14,589 nucleotides of DNA from Kiritimatiellia bacterium. Lineage in GTDB: Bacteria; Verrucomicrobiota; Kiritimatiellia; SLAD01. A program made the translations under genes and the position numbers. The notes beneath the pieces are model-generated. The model was not told the origin of the DNA. It made no database searches and worked only from the letters and a program-made list of their open reading frames with translations. The stretch is taken from the NCBI GenBank assembly GCA_007128275.1, contig SKXR01000156.1:1-14589 (forward strand), given 5' to 3'. Positions 1 through 6,403 of this stretch are shown here, piece after piece; position 1 is the first letter of the stretch, and each line of letters starts with the position of its first letter.

Positions 1-170
1 ACCTCTTCGGCAAACATCGCTGCGTACGTGTCGTCAATGGCATACTTGTTGGAGGCCATGCCGGTCGGGAACAGGCTGAACACGGCCAATAACCCCACGC
101 TGATCACCATGATCGCCAGGGCGATCTCCACCAGCGTGAAACCGGCCTTAATACTGTGGCTCATTTTCAT
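1..170 (-). CDS. PilV/GspI-like prepilin, partial (3' end outside window)
   Basis: This is the N-terminal 56 residues of a pseudopilin that runs off the left edge. The start is MKMSHSIKAG followed by FTLVEIALAIMVISVGLLAV, a class III prepilin leader: a prepilin peptidase should cut after Gly10, leaving Phe+1 and the invariant Glu+5, then a hydrophobic helix. The following LFPTGM is typical of PilV/GspI-type minor pilins rather than of GspG. The ATG overlaps the stop of the upstream GspH-like gene as ATGA, so translation is probably coupled. A second in-frame ATG two codons later is an alternative start. In the G-H-I-J-K order of type II secretion operons this would be the I position. That assignment is inferred; the leader and the overlap are seen directly. 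Confidence 0.85.
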   Translation of the reverse strand, partial: MKMSHSIKAGFTLVEIALAIMVISVGLLAVFSLFPTGMASNKYAIDDTYAAMFAEE

Positions 171-835
171 AATCTGTCTTCGACTAGGAATTCACGTATT
201 CTCGACTGCCCCGTTACGTGATTTATACTTATTGCCCTGAAGGGGAGTTCGGCGCGAACATAGAGCTCGTCAACTCGGCCCGCCGATGGGTCAACATCCG
301 TAGTTCCTTCGGAAATATAGATTGTCGGGCCGCCGGGTGTGGGGCGTCCCTCCGAGCGAAAGGTCACGGCGAATAGAGAATGGTCATTGCCTTGGTTGTC
401 CGGGAAGGGAACGTTATCCGTTAAGTACATCCCGTTTCCAACCAGAAAGATATTCTGACGTCCAGTTATCCCTTCATAGGGGTCGAAGACCAAGCCTTGC
501 GGCAACATTCTCCACTCGGTCAAATAGCCGTCTCTCATGCCGTAAAGCGCGTAGGACCGAAAGGCCTTTTCAACATGTTGACTGTTCTGGCCAGAGTAGA
601 GGCTTCCATCATCGTCTGGAAATAGAACGAGCACGCGCTGCCGGGAAGTAATTGCCGTCTGACGGGCCAGCGAAAGCGCTGAGTTTAACTGAAAAACGGC
701 CGAGCGCATATTCCCCGCTTGTCCGGCCGACTGGAAGGCGGGCAGGGCGAAGAGGGTCAGCAAGCCGATCAGGCCGATAACGACCATGAGCTCAACCATT
801 GTGAAGCCGGCTGTTTTCTGTTTGTTCAATGTCAT
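167..835 (-). CDS. GspH/FimT-like pseudopilin
   Basis: A 222-residue pseudopilin. The leader MTLNKQKTAG is followed by FTMVELMVVIGLIGLLTLFA, so cleavage is expected after Gly10, with Glu at +5. The segment just after the helix (RSAVFQLNSALSLARQTAIT, then SRQRVLVLF) matches the GspH/FimT pattern of a long alpha helix running into the first beta strand; the rest is a beta-rich globular domain. It would be inserted in the inner membrane and assembled near the tip of a type II secretion pseudopilus or type IV pilus-like fibre. It starts 7 bases after the stop of the upstream GspG-like gene, with a GGTGATGG stretch as a weak ribosome site, and overlaps the next gene by 4 bases. Family identity is based on motif and length; the substrate of the machine is unknown. 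Confidence 0.85.
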   Translation of the reverse strand: MTLNKQKTAGFTMVELMVVIGLIGLLTLFALPAFQSAGQAGNMRSAVFQLNSALSLARQTAITSRQRVLVLFPDDDGSLYSGQNSQHVEKAFRSYALYGMRDGYLTEWRMLPQGLVFDPYEGITGRQNIFLVGNGMYLTDNVPFPDNQGNDHSLFAVTFRSEGRPTPGGPTIYISEGTTDVDPSAGRVDELYVRAELPFRAISINHVTGQSRIREFLVEDRL

Positions 836-842
836 GATTCCA

Positions 843-1412
843 TCACCAAGATGTGATGTGTCTATCTGTGTCCGCGGGATCTGCGCCGAGTGACCATACG
901 GCTACAATCCTGTTTTCCACGTCGTCGTGATCCTGAGGCGTTATGGTGCCCGAAAAGTCGATGTCTACCACGACCCGGTAGGGTCTATCCCATGGATCGA
1001 TGAAGTTCGGGGTCGGTTCCACTTCCCCGGAAGCATTCTTGCTGAGGCTGCGATCGGATACCTCGATGAAAACGATGCGGCGCCGATTGTTGGCATGATT
1101 GGCATTGCCGGTCCCGTCACGGGCGCGCAAGACATTCAGTAAATCGGAATTATCATCAATGTATTCCCCCTTCTGTGCGCCTTGATGGGGGAAGCGACTG
1201 TATTCGTTGTAATAGGCGCGAATGGCGGCGTCCAGCGCCGCCACTTCCGTGTTCGCTTGAGCGCGTTTGGCGCTTTCCAGTGCGCGCCCGATAACGGGCA
1301 CGGAAATGGCCGCCAGAATCGCAATGATCGAGATAACGACCAACAATTCGATTAAGGTGAATCCTGCGCGATCCCGGTTGCATGTGGTCCCATTCATCTG
1401 GTGCTTCTCCAT
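843..1412 (-). CDS. GspG-like pseudopilin (second copy)
   Basis: A 189-residue major-pseudopilin-like protein. The leader ends ...RDRAG, followed by FTLIELLVVISIIAILAAIS (Glu at +5). A GspG-type helix follows (VAALDAAIRAYYNEYSRFP), then a C-terminal domain with the GspG signature NFIDPWDRPYRVVVD and an end resembling GspG (VAVWSLGADPADTD). An acidic stretch, DIDFSGTITPQDHDD, sits where GspG family members often bind calcium; calcium binding here is inferred. The first ATG abuts the upstream stop (TAAATG), but a GGAG lies at a good distance before the sixth codon, so the real start may be the ATG at 1397. It is the second of two adjacent GspG-like genes, which could be a major and a minor subunit or serve two fibres. 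Confidence 0.87.
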   Translation of the reverse strand: MEKHQMNGTTCNRDRAGFTLIELLVVISIIAILAAISVPVIGRALESAKRAQANTEVAALDAAIRAYYNEYSRFPHQGAQKGEYIDDNSDLLNVLRARDGTGNANHANNRRRIVFIEVSDRSLSKNASGEVEPTPNFIDPWDRPYRVVVDIDFSGTITPQDHDDVENRIVAVWSLGADPADTDRHITSW

Positions 1413-1901
1413 TTATCGAATAATGTCATACTCATAATCCTCGCCCGCAGGCACATCGCCCGGACCTCCCGACGGCCCCCATGACCAGAGGTCGAACGAC
1501 ATCACGCGTCCGGTTGTTTCCCCGGGGCGGCGCATCGCTCGATATTGATAGGTGTTTCCCCAAGGGTCTTCAAAGGAAAGGGGCGCTTCGGTGAGATTGG
1601 TCAACACCGGCGCAATCTCCTCCCACTGCGGGCGGCTTTCGATGTTTTCCATAGGATACGTCCCATGCCGCACCTGATATTCTGTCAGCGCCGATCGTAA
1701 CTGATTCAAGTCCGCTCGTGCTCCGGCGTCGCTCGCCCGCCGCGATGCGTATCCGGCAATTCCGAGCACAATGGCCCCGAGGATGGCCATAATCATCACC
1801 ACGGCGAGCAATTCCACGATGGTAAAGCCCGAACGCCCACGCGAAGCGGGGCTTCGGCTGTCCAGAGAAAGTGTGTTCATAATTGTTCCGACTGTTCTCA
1901 T
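1413..1901 (-). CDS. GspG-like pseudopilin (first gene of the operon)
   Basis: A 162-residue major pseudopilin-like protein. The prepilin cleavage site is at ...RGRSG, then FTIVELLAVVMIMAILGAIV, with Glu at +5. The soluble part has the classic GspG order: a helix with ADLNQLRSALTEYQVRHGTYP, then FEDPWGNTYQYRAM and a C-terminal end with SWGPSGGPGD. GspG subunits polymerise into the pseudopilus that pushes folded proteins through the outer-membrane secretin. As annotated, the ATG has no visible ribosome site; the eighth codon is also ATG (1880) and would give a leader of more usual length, so that start is equally likely. This is the promoter-proximal gene of at least four on the minus strand. 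An AT-rich TATATT at 1949-1954 could be its -10 box, but I see no good -35. Confidence 0.87.
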   Translation of the reverse strand: MRTVGTIMNTLSLDSRSPASRGRSGFTIVELLAVVMIMAILGAIVLGIAGYASRRASDAGARADLNQLRSALTEYQVRHGTYPMENIESRPQWEEIAPVLTNLTEAPLSFEDPWGNTYQYRAMRRPGETTGRVMSFDLWSWGPSGGPGDVPAGEDYEYDIIR

Positions 1902-2077
1902 TGTACACGTCCAGGCCCGGTTTTGTTCAGTGCGTCTTTCTTAAAGATAATATACCCCTAATCCCTTACTCTGTGGAAGGGAAAAGGAGAAACAATGGTG
2001 AGTAATGATGATTGCTGATTGCCGAATGCCGAATGGATGACAAGATGGATGAGGAAGAGAGGGAGCAGAGGGGGTCC

Positions 2078-2130
2078 GGAACTACAAGCGCCCCCGCGCA
2101 CGACCTGCACTTCGAGATGCTCGTAGTTCC
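2078..2130. repeat. Imperfect inverted repeat, 12-bp arms
   Basis: The left arm GGAACTACAAGC (2078-2089) pairs with the right arm GCTCGTAGTTCC (2119-2130) with one mismatch. The 29-base loop is GC-rich. There is no T-run after it, so it is not a standard terminator. It lies 21 bases from the 40-bp palindrome, and the two may belong to one element. Confidence 0.5.
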
Positions 2131-2151
2131 CATCTCAGGCGAAGCCCGTGC

Positions 2152-2191
2152 ATATACATTCTGTGTATATTAATATACAAAGAATGTATAT
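2152..2191. repeat. 40-bp AT-rich near-perfect palindrome
   Basis: The outer arms are ATATACATTCT (2152-2162) and AGAATGTATAT (2181-2191); the inner arms are TGTATATT (2164-2171) and AATATACA (2172-2179). The symmetry axis lies between 2171 and 2172 and there is no loop. The only mismatch is G2163 against A2180. Being strongly AT-rich, it stands out from its surroundings. The function is unknown: a large dyad operator, a cruciform, or a remnant of a mobile or replication element are all possible. Confidence 0.85.
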
Positions 2192-2373
2192 AGGGTTACA
2201 GATTTTCTTTTGGGTGTGTTGTCTGCGATAAGCCCCTTGGGATTAATCGTATGGGTGTGCCGTGTGGGTTGTGTGGCGCGTATTCCGCTCGTGCGTTGGG
2301 CTCGCCAATCATTTATTTCCTTTTCCTCGTATGCCGGTCGCGTGACTTCGACATGAAGCGAAAGGAGAAACCC

Positions 2374-2478
2374 GTGCAAGCCTTGACCCCGACGGAAGCC
2401 AATCGTCTTGCGGCCCCGGGCGCGTCCCCCGCGGAATCCGGGAAATCGACCGAGACGCCGCTTACGGCCAGGCGGTAA
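2374..2478 (+). CDS. Possible 34-residue small protein
   Basis: A GTG at 2374 is preceded by AAAGGAG six bases upstream, a very good ribosome site, and opens a 34-codon frame (MQALTPTEANRLAAPGASPA, then ESGKSTETPLTARR) with high GC at third positions. An ATG at 2353 in the same frame is an alternative start without a ribosome site. The product would be soluble, small and Ala/Pro/Thr-rich, and I recognise no family. Because an open frame on the opposite strand shares its third codon positions, codon bias cannot separate the two, so this is only a candidate. Confidence 0.22.
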   Translation: MQALTPTEANRLAAPGASPAESGKSTETPLTARR

Positions 2479-2784
2479 TGGAATCCATTATTTGCTGCTA
2501 ATGGGGGCTTTGTCGGGTCGCGTGTCAATAGTGAGAATGTGATAATGGGCCGGTTTCGTTTCTGCCGGTATTTCTGTATTCTGCCGAGTTCCTTTTCGTT
2601 TCCGGATGGCATGATTTCCTAAGCCTGCGGCCATTTGGGGCGGCTTTTCCCATTTGCTCTCCCAGGTACTCTCTGTCCCTTGCCGATGGTTGGCACGCCC
2701 TGTGCTCCCTAGTTCACCACAGAGGATGTTGCACAGTCGCCTTTCTGCGGCCGGTGCGCTGTAACGGACGTACGAGGGAGTGTC

Positions 2785-2946
2785 ATGAAAAAGAGTGTGG
2801 GAATTTTGCTGATTGTGTTCGCGGCCGGGTTCCAGCTGGGTTGTGCTTCATTGAATGGAGATGATTTGGTGTGCGGACCGCAACGGAACGGGCTCACCAT
2901 GTTCGGCACTCCTGAGACGTATCACGTTGCGTGTGTCCTGCGCTGA
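2785..2946 (+). CDS. Small putative lipoprotein (53 aa)
   Basis: The ATG at 2785 is preceded by GAGGGAG, a strong ribosome site. The product begins MKKSVGILLIVFAAGFQLGC: two lysines, a hydrophobic stretch and a cysteine at residue 20, as in a signal peptidase II lipobox. The -3 residue is Gln, which is atypical, so lipidation is likely but not certain. The mature part is only 34 residues and contains two further cysteines. The frame ends in TGA at 2944-2946, overlapping an ATG (TGATG). The sequence beyond the stop still looks coding in other frames, so this may be the front of a longer broken gene; see the overlapping pseudogene entry. I recognise no family. Confidence 0.5.
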   Translation: MKKSVGILLIVFAAGFQLGCASLNGDDLVCGPQRNGLTMFGTPETYHVACVLR

Positions 2947-3094
2947 TGCACGGCGAAGGCCCCTTGCGCTACGGCGCGATCCCTCACGAATTGCCCGACT
3001 GAACACGATCGGTCTTTCCCCTGTGCGCCTGTTTACCTCGTCCGCTCGAACCGATCCCGGCCCTTCCGGCATCACCTTCCGCCAAGGCGTGTGA
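2785..3094 (+). pseudogene. Frame-broken lipoprotein gene (possible)
   Basis: Coding-like sequence passes through three frames. The lipoprotein frame ends ...YHVACVLR at 2943. The next frame reads MHGEGPLRYGAIPHELPD (2946-2999) and stops at 3000-3002. The third frame reads NTIGLSPVRLFTSSARTDPG, then PSGITFRQGV, and stops at 3092-3094. Both breaks are the same -1 step: restoring one C in CGC(C)TGATG and one in GAC(C)TGAAC joins everything into a lipoprotein of about 103 residues. The final stop lies in the loop of a terminator-like hairpin, which fits a true gene end. Explanations are two deletions (a decaying gene), sequencing or assembly error, or, less likely, recoding. The reconstruction is inferred; the frames themselves are seen directly. 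Confidence 0.4.
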
Positions 3095-3107
3095 CATTCG
3101 CCTTGGC
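3081..3107 (+). terminator. Hairpin at end of lipoprotein region
   Basis: A perfect 9-bp stem, GCCAAGGCG (3081-3089) with CGCCTTGGC (3099-3107), encloses a 9-base loop (TGTGACATT). The loop holds the TGA that would end the restored lipoprotein frame. Only a loose T-containing stretch follows (GTTTACGTTTGTG), so it may be factor-assisted. It separates the lipoprotein region from the DUF3431 gene. Confidence 0.5.
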
Positions 3108-3149
3108 CGTGGTTCCAAACCGTGTTTACGTTTGTGGGGGATGCATTTC

Positions 3150-3848
3150 ATGAAGACACTGGAACTGGTCATAGCGAGGTATCAAGAAGATCTGCAATGG
3201 GTGCGGCGTGTCCCGAAACGATTTCGGGTGACCGTGTACAATAAGCAGGCGGAGTCGCCCGTTCTTCCGCCTCGCCGGCATGTGGAGCTAATCCCGTTGT
3301 CGGCGGTTGGACGCGAAGAGCAAGCTTATCTGCAACATATCGTTCGCCGCTATGACGATCTCGCGGACATTACCGTGTTCGCGCAGGGCAAGCCGTTTGA
3401 TCATGTGCCGAGCTTTCACAAGGTGCTTCATCACATCGCATTCCAGCAGGTCGCGGTGAACGGGTTCTTGTGGTTTGGATTTATCATAGATGAGGATGAC
3501 GTCACGGGTTCTTTGTTGTTTCAAAACTGGAACAGGAATCCGGATCGCGATCCGTTGCCACTCGAAGCGTTCTGGCAGGCGTTGTGGAATGAGCCGGCAC
3601 CGGAACGCGTGACATTTTATCCGAGCGCCCATTTCGCCGTCACCGCCGACCAGATTCGTTCGCGACCGAAGGGCTTCTATGAACGCGCGGTGCGAATCAG
3701 CGCCGAGCTTCCGCATGCGGGACACTGTTTCGAACGCGTTTGGGATCGCCTCTTTAACGCCAACGGCATCCCTCCGGAATATCGCGTCGCGCCCAAACCC
3801 GTTTATCTTCGAAGAATTCGGCGCGCGACGCCTTGGGTGAAACGTTAA
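3150..3848 (+). CDS. DUF3431 family protein
   Basis: A 232-residue soluble protein with no signal peptide. It shows the DUF3431 pattern: an N-terminal ELVIARYQEDLQWV (residues 5-18), VYNK (29-32), VGREEQAYLQHIVRRYDDL (53-71) and VFAQGKPFDH (76-85). The layout of a short beta strand, a conserved acidic pair and the later DH resembles glycosyltransferase-like folds, and DUF3431 proteins are sometimes found with sugar-modifying genes; no activity is established as far as I know. I chose the ATG at 3150 because GGGGGA lies 8 bases before it; upstream in-frame ATG (3141) and TTG (3132) starts lack a properly spaced site. It stands alone between two hairpins, so it may be its own unit. Family assignment is fairly sure; function is unknown. 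Confidence 0.8.
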   Translation: MKTLELVIARYQEDLQWVRRVPKRFRVTVYNKQAESPVLPPRRHVELIPLSAVGREEQAYLQHIVRRYDDLADITVFAQGKPFDHVPSFHKVLHHIAFQQVAVNGFLWFGFIIDEDDVTGSLLFQNWNRNPDRDPLPLEAFWQALWNEPAPERVTFYPSAHFAVTADQIRSRPKGFYERAVRISAELPHAGHCFERVWDRLFNANGIPPEYRVAPKPVYLRRIRRATPWVKR

Positions 3849-3865
3849 ACGGGATATGTCTGCTA

Positions 3866-3881
3866 AACGGGGCGCCGTTTC
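3866..3881 (+). terminator. Weak hairpin after DUF3431 gene
   Basis: AAACGG (3866-3871) pairs with CCGTTT (3876-3881) around a 4-base loop, 18 bases after the stop codon. No T-run follows on the plus strand, so it is at best a weak or factor-assisted terminator. Confidence 0.3.
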
Positions 3882-3937
3882 TGCGGTACTCTGATTAGAG
3901 GTACGGGGTGTAGCGGCACATCAAACGAAGGGACGGA

Positions 3938-4603
3938 ATGATGAAAAGGAATGGATACGTTGTGGGGTTGGTATCGATGACTCTGGCACTGGGTCTGGGG
4001 ACTTCGCTATACGCGCAAGATGAGGACATGGAGATGCCGGATACCGAAGTGGAGGCGCCGGAAGGCGAGGCTCCCGCGCAGGTTCCGCATCTGACGACCG
4101 GACTCGCTGAACGTTATGACGTCAGTGAAGAGCGGGTGGAAGAGATGCGTACGAGCGGCATGGGGTATGGCGAGATAGAGATCAGCCTGGCGCTGGCCGA
4201 GTCGATCGGCGAAGAGGGCGCGCTGGATGATATTCTTGCCGCCCGTGAAGACGGCATGGGCTGGGGCGAGATCGCTCAAGAGTATGACTTGAACTTGGGC
4301 GAGGTCATGAGTGGTGCTCGTCGCGCTGAACCGGCGCGCGGTGCGGAGGGGGCGCGAATGGAAGAGCGCGGCCGACCGGATCAGCCGGGCCGCCCGGAAT
4401 GGGTGGAGACGCCTGGACGCCCTGAGCGTCCGGAGCGTCCGGAAAGGCCTGAACGAATCGGGCGGCCCGATGCGCCTGGTCGTCCTGAAGGCGTAGGCCG
4501 TCCTGACGGAGTGGGGCGTCCCGAAGGAGTGGGCCGGCCTGATGGGGCCGGACGGCCGGAAGGGGTCGGCAGACCGGAAGGCGCTGGTCGGCCGGGCCAA
4601 TAA
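3938..4603 (+). CDS. Secreted protein with GMGxGEI repeats and Gly-Arg-Pro tail
   Basis: A 221-residue exported protein. Residues 1-26 form a signal peptide (MMKRNGY, a hydrophobic core, cut likely after SLYA). An acidic linker (27-50) leads to a small helical domain (55-124) containing the same turn twice: GMGYGEI at 74-80 and GMGWGEI at 106-112, each followed by a helix (SLALAES; AQEYDLN). This motif occurs in uncharacterised secreted bacterial proteins. From residue 145 the chain is almost all GRP repeats, ending in regular GRPEGV/GRPDGV hexapeptides. The tail is probably disordered and, with its many Arg and Glu/Asp residues, strongly charged. AAGGGACGGA precedes two tandem ATGs (3938, 3941). 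The beta-barrel gene follows after 12 bases, suggesting an operon and possibly a shared cell-envelope role. No function can be assigned. Confidence 0.8.
   Translation: MMKRNGYVVGLVSMTLALGLGTSLYAQDEDMEMPDTEVEAPEGEAPAQVPHLTTGLAERYDVSEERVEEMRTSGMGYGEIEISLALAESIGEEGALDDILAAREDGMGWGEIAQEYDLNLGEVMSGARRAEPARGAEGARMEERGRPDQPGRPEWVETPGRPERPERPERPERIGRPDAPGRPEGVGRPDGVGRPEGVGRPDGAGRPEGVGRPEGAGRPGQ
4460..4600 (+). repeat. 18-bp coding tandem repeat (GRP[DE]G[VA])
   Basis: Residues 175-220 of the secreted protein are about seven and a half imperfect copies of a hexapeptide (GRPDAP, GRPEGV, GRPDGV, GRPEGV, GRPDGA, GRPEGV, GRPEGA, GRPG). At DNA level the period is 18 bases with many synonymous differences, so the protein repeat looks maintained by selection rather than freshly duplicated. 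A looser GRP/RPE stretch extends upstream to about 4370. Confidence 0.85.
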
Positions 4604-4615
4604 CGACGCCGATTC

Positions 4616-5395
4616 ATGAGCGCCAAGACAGCGTTGTGTGCCAGTGTGGCGGTCGCCGTGTGGATGCTGGACCACGCGGCGGCCGAAACGCGTTATTGGG
4701 AGGTGGAGACGTACGGCTACTATTCATCCGGCGATTACGGTACGGATGAAAAGACCGAGATGATCTATTGGCCGCTCGTCGTCAAACACGGAAGCCGTTC
4801 CTGGCGAGCGGTCGCTATCGTCCCGTATCTTCAAGTCAAGTCGCCCGGCGCACAAGCCGTGGTGGACGGGGGCGTGGAAAGGATCGACGAGGAAAGTAGC
4901 CGGGAAACGCGGTCCGGTTTGGGCGACATCGTGCTGAAAGGGACGTGGCATTTCAAGGAGCAGCGGGAGCTTTGGCCTTGGATGAGCGCGTTCGTTCGCG
5001 TGAAATTGCCGACCGCCGACGAGGACAAGGGGCTGGGCACGGGTGAAACGGACGTGGGCTTCGGCTTGGAGACCGTGCGCATGTTCCCGAACCGGTTCCT
5101 TGCTTTCTTCGACATCGGATACACCTTTATCGGTGAACCTTCCGGCGTGTCGTATAACGACCCCTTATCCATTAGTATCGGAGCGGGCTACCAGACCTTG
5201 AACCAGGTGTTGGTCGCCGCTTTCTATGAATGGCGCGAAGCCATTTCCCCGAACAACGAAGACCCGCAATATCTCTCGTTCTTGGGGACCTACCGTGTGC
5301 AGCGCGATTGGCGCGTATTTGCGATGCTCGATCTCGGCTTGAACGACGGCGCCGCAGATTTCGGTGTCGCGGCCGGATTGAGCCGGCGGCTATAG
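4616..5395 (+). CDS. Outer-membrane beta-barrel protein, MetA-degradation/transporter-like
   Basis: A 259-residue protein with a signal peptide (cut after HAAA, about residue 23) and a mature part of alternating strands rich in aromatic residues, ending in a strand-like AADFGVAAGLSRRL. The run RSGLGDIVLKGTWHF, then WMSAFVRVKLPTADEDKGLG and TGETDVGFGLE, is the hallmark of the Phenol_MetA_deg-like family (Pfam PF13557), outer-membrane barrels often annotated only as transporters. The substrate cannot be read from the sequence. There is no clear ribosome site; the ATG lies 12 bases after the upstream stop, so translation may depend on the upstream gene. Pairing with the GRP-repeat secreted protein suggests a joint envelope function, which is inferred from position only. 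Confidence 0.78.
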   Translation: MSAKTALCASVAVAVWMLDHAAAETRYWEVETYGYYSSGDYGTDEKTEMIYWPLVVKHGSRSWRAVAIVPYLQVKSPGAQAVVDGGVERIDEESSRETRSGLGDIVLKGTWHFKEQRELWPWMSAFVRVKLPTADEDKGLGTGETDVGFGLETVRMFPNRFLAFFDIGYTFIGEPSGVSYNDPLSISIGAGYQTLNQVLVAAFYEWREAISPNNEDPQYLSFLGTYRVQRDWRVFAMLDLGLNDGAADFGVAAGLSRRL

Positions 5396-5528
5396 CGCCG
5401 TTGCCTCCGGTCCGCGCTCGTGCATTTTCTTAAGAATCGTATTGCACTGCGCTCGGGCGTGCGCTAGAAAAGAAATCCCCTTAGGGGCGTTGTTGTTTCA
5501 CATTTCTATTTAAGGATCGGCCCAATCC

Positions 5529-6374
5529 ATGCAGAAGACTATAAACCACCTCATTCAGCTACAGGAACTCACCTATGCGCGCGCGGAACAGAATGCCTCC
5601 CTGCCGGGCGGGCATCTTGACCAGTTGGATCAGTCCATAGACACCATGATCACCGCCTTGCCCGTGGACACCCAGTCTGTGGTTATCCGGATGTTGAAGA
5701 AGAGTCCCCTGGCCATCGTCCCCATCGCGAACAAGATTTGTTCGGCGTGCGGCATGAGCCTCCCTCTCAGTCTTATCCAGGCGGTACGTGCGGCGGACCG
5801 CTTGCATACCTGTCCGAATTGCGGTCGCTTTCTCTATTACATGACCGAGGCGCCCCGCCAGACGGCGGCCACCTCAGCCCCTCGTCGTCGCAATGAACCG
5901 CCGAAAGTGGGCATCGAGCGCTTCAGCGCCCCCGGATTGATGATACCGCGGTTGGAAGCGACGGACCGGGACGGCGCGATCGCCGAGATCTGTCACCTGC
6001 TGGCAGTTAAGAAGTTCATCGACAACGGAGCGTTATTGAGCGAAGAGGCTTTGAAACGCGAAGCCATCGTGAGCACGGCCGTGGATCACGGTTTGGCCTT
6101 TCCCCACGTACGGGGTGTGGAAGGCGGCGGCCTTACGTTGGCCCTCGGTATCAGCGAGAAAGGCATCAAATTCGGCGGTCCTTCCCGCGCGTTGACCCGC
6201 ATTGTCTTTTTCATGGTGATCCCCACCGCCGCCAGCGCCTTCTACCTGAAACTGTTATCCGGCTTGACGCACGCCCTGCGTAAAGAGGACGCGCGGGAAA
6301 AGCTGATGGCCGAGGAAACGCCGGAAGCGCTCTGGAAGACCTTGATCAAGGTGACCAAGTCCTCGATCAACTGA
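5529..6374 (+). CDS. Zinc-ribbon/PTS EIIA (PtsN-type) fusion protein
   Basis: A 281-residue cytoplasmic protein of two parts. Residues 1-70 look helical (possibly coiled coil) and lead into a C4 zinc ribbon with CSAC at 71-74 and CPNC at 95-98. A Pro/Arg/Ala-rich linker (about 108-128) joins it to a type 2 EIIA domain (about 134-281). There, VDHGLAFPHVRG matches the EIIA phosphorylation site, with His193 as the phospho-acceptor from HPr. EIIA-Ntr/PtsN proteins usually regulate metabolism and transport rather than carry sugar. No permease or EIIB gene is nearby, which fits a regulatory role. The ribbon may bind nucleic acid or protein partners. AAGGA lies rather far upstream of the ATG. Domain calls are firm; the role is inferred. 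Confidence 0.85.
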   Translation: MQKTINHLIQLQELTYARAEQNASLPGGHLDQLDQSIDTMITALPVDTQSVVIRMLKKSPLAIVPIANKICSACGMSLPLSLIQAVRAADRLHTCPNCGRFLYYMTEAPRQTAATSAPRRRNEPPKVGIERFSAPGLMIPRLEATDRDGAIAEICHLLAVKKFIDNGALLSEEALKREAIVSTAVDHGLAFPHVRGVEGGGLTLALGISEKGIKFGGPSRALTRIVFFMVIPTAASAFYLKLLSGLTHALRKEDAREKLMAEETPEALWKTLIKVTKSSIN

Positions 6375-6403
6375 TCCGCACGGCCGGCGTCTTTAACAGG
6401 CGA

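Larger units (their letters stand above)
1902..2784. other. Gene-poor spacer between divergent units
   Basis: About 0.9 kb separates the minus-strand pseudopilin operon from the plus-strand lipoprotein. It holds a purine-rich low-complexity stretch (about 1975-2075), an inverted repeat (2078-2130), a 40-bp palindrome (2152-2191) and one very short candidate ORF (2374-2478). A 42-codon plus-strand frame starting at 2045 runs through both the inverted repeat and the palindrome to a stop at 2171, but it lacks a ribosome site and I do not call it. A 99-codon minus-strand frame (2313-2612) is also open, but has no recognisable feature. Nothing else here looks coding. Confidence 0.6.

Noticed and set aside
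2313..2612. A 99-codon minus-strand frame in the spacer, with AGGA before its ATG
   Set aside because: The start looks passable, but the basic, low-information protein matches nothing and overlaps a better-started plus-strand candidate. I could not support it.
4007..4675. A 222-codon minus-strand frame opposite the GRP-repeat gene
   Set aside because: Its repetitive Arg/Ser/Pro/Phe text is the antisense of the GRP repeat; it has no ribosome site and runs into the next gene.
5477..5487. CCCCTTAGGGG followed by a T-rich stretch as a terminator for the barrel gene
   Set aside because: The stem is only 4 bp with a 3-base loop, about 80 bases after the stop and 40 before the next gene. Too weak to call.
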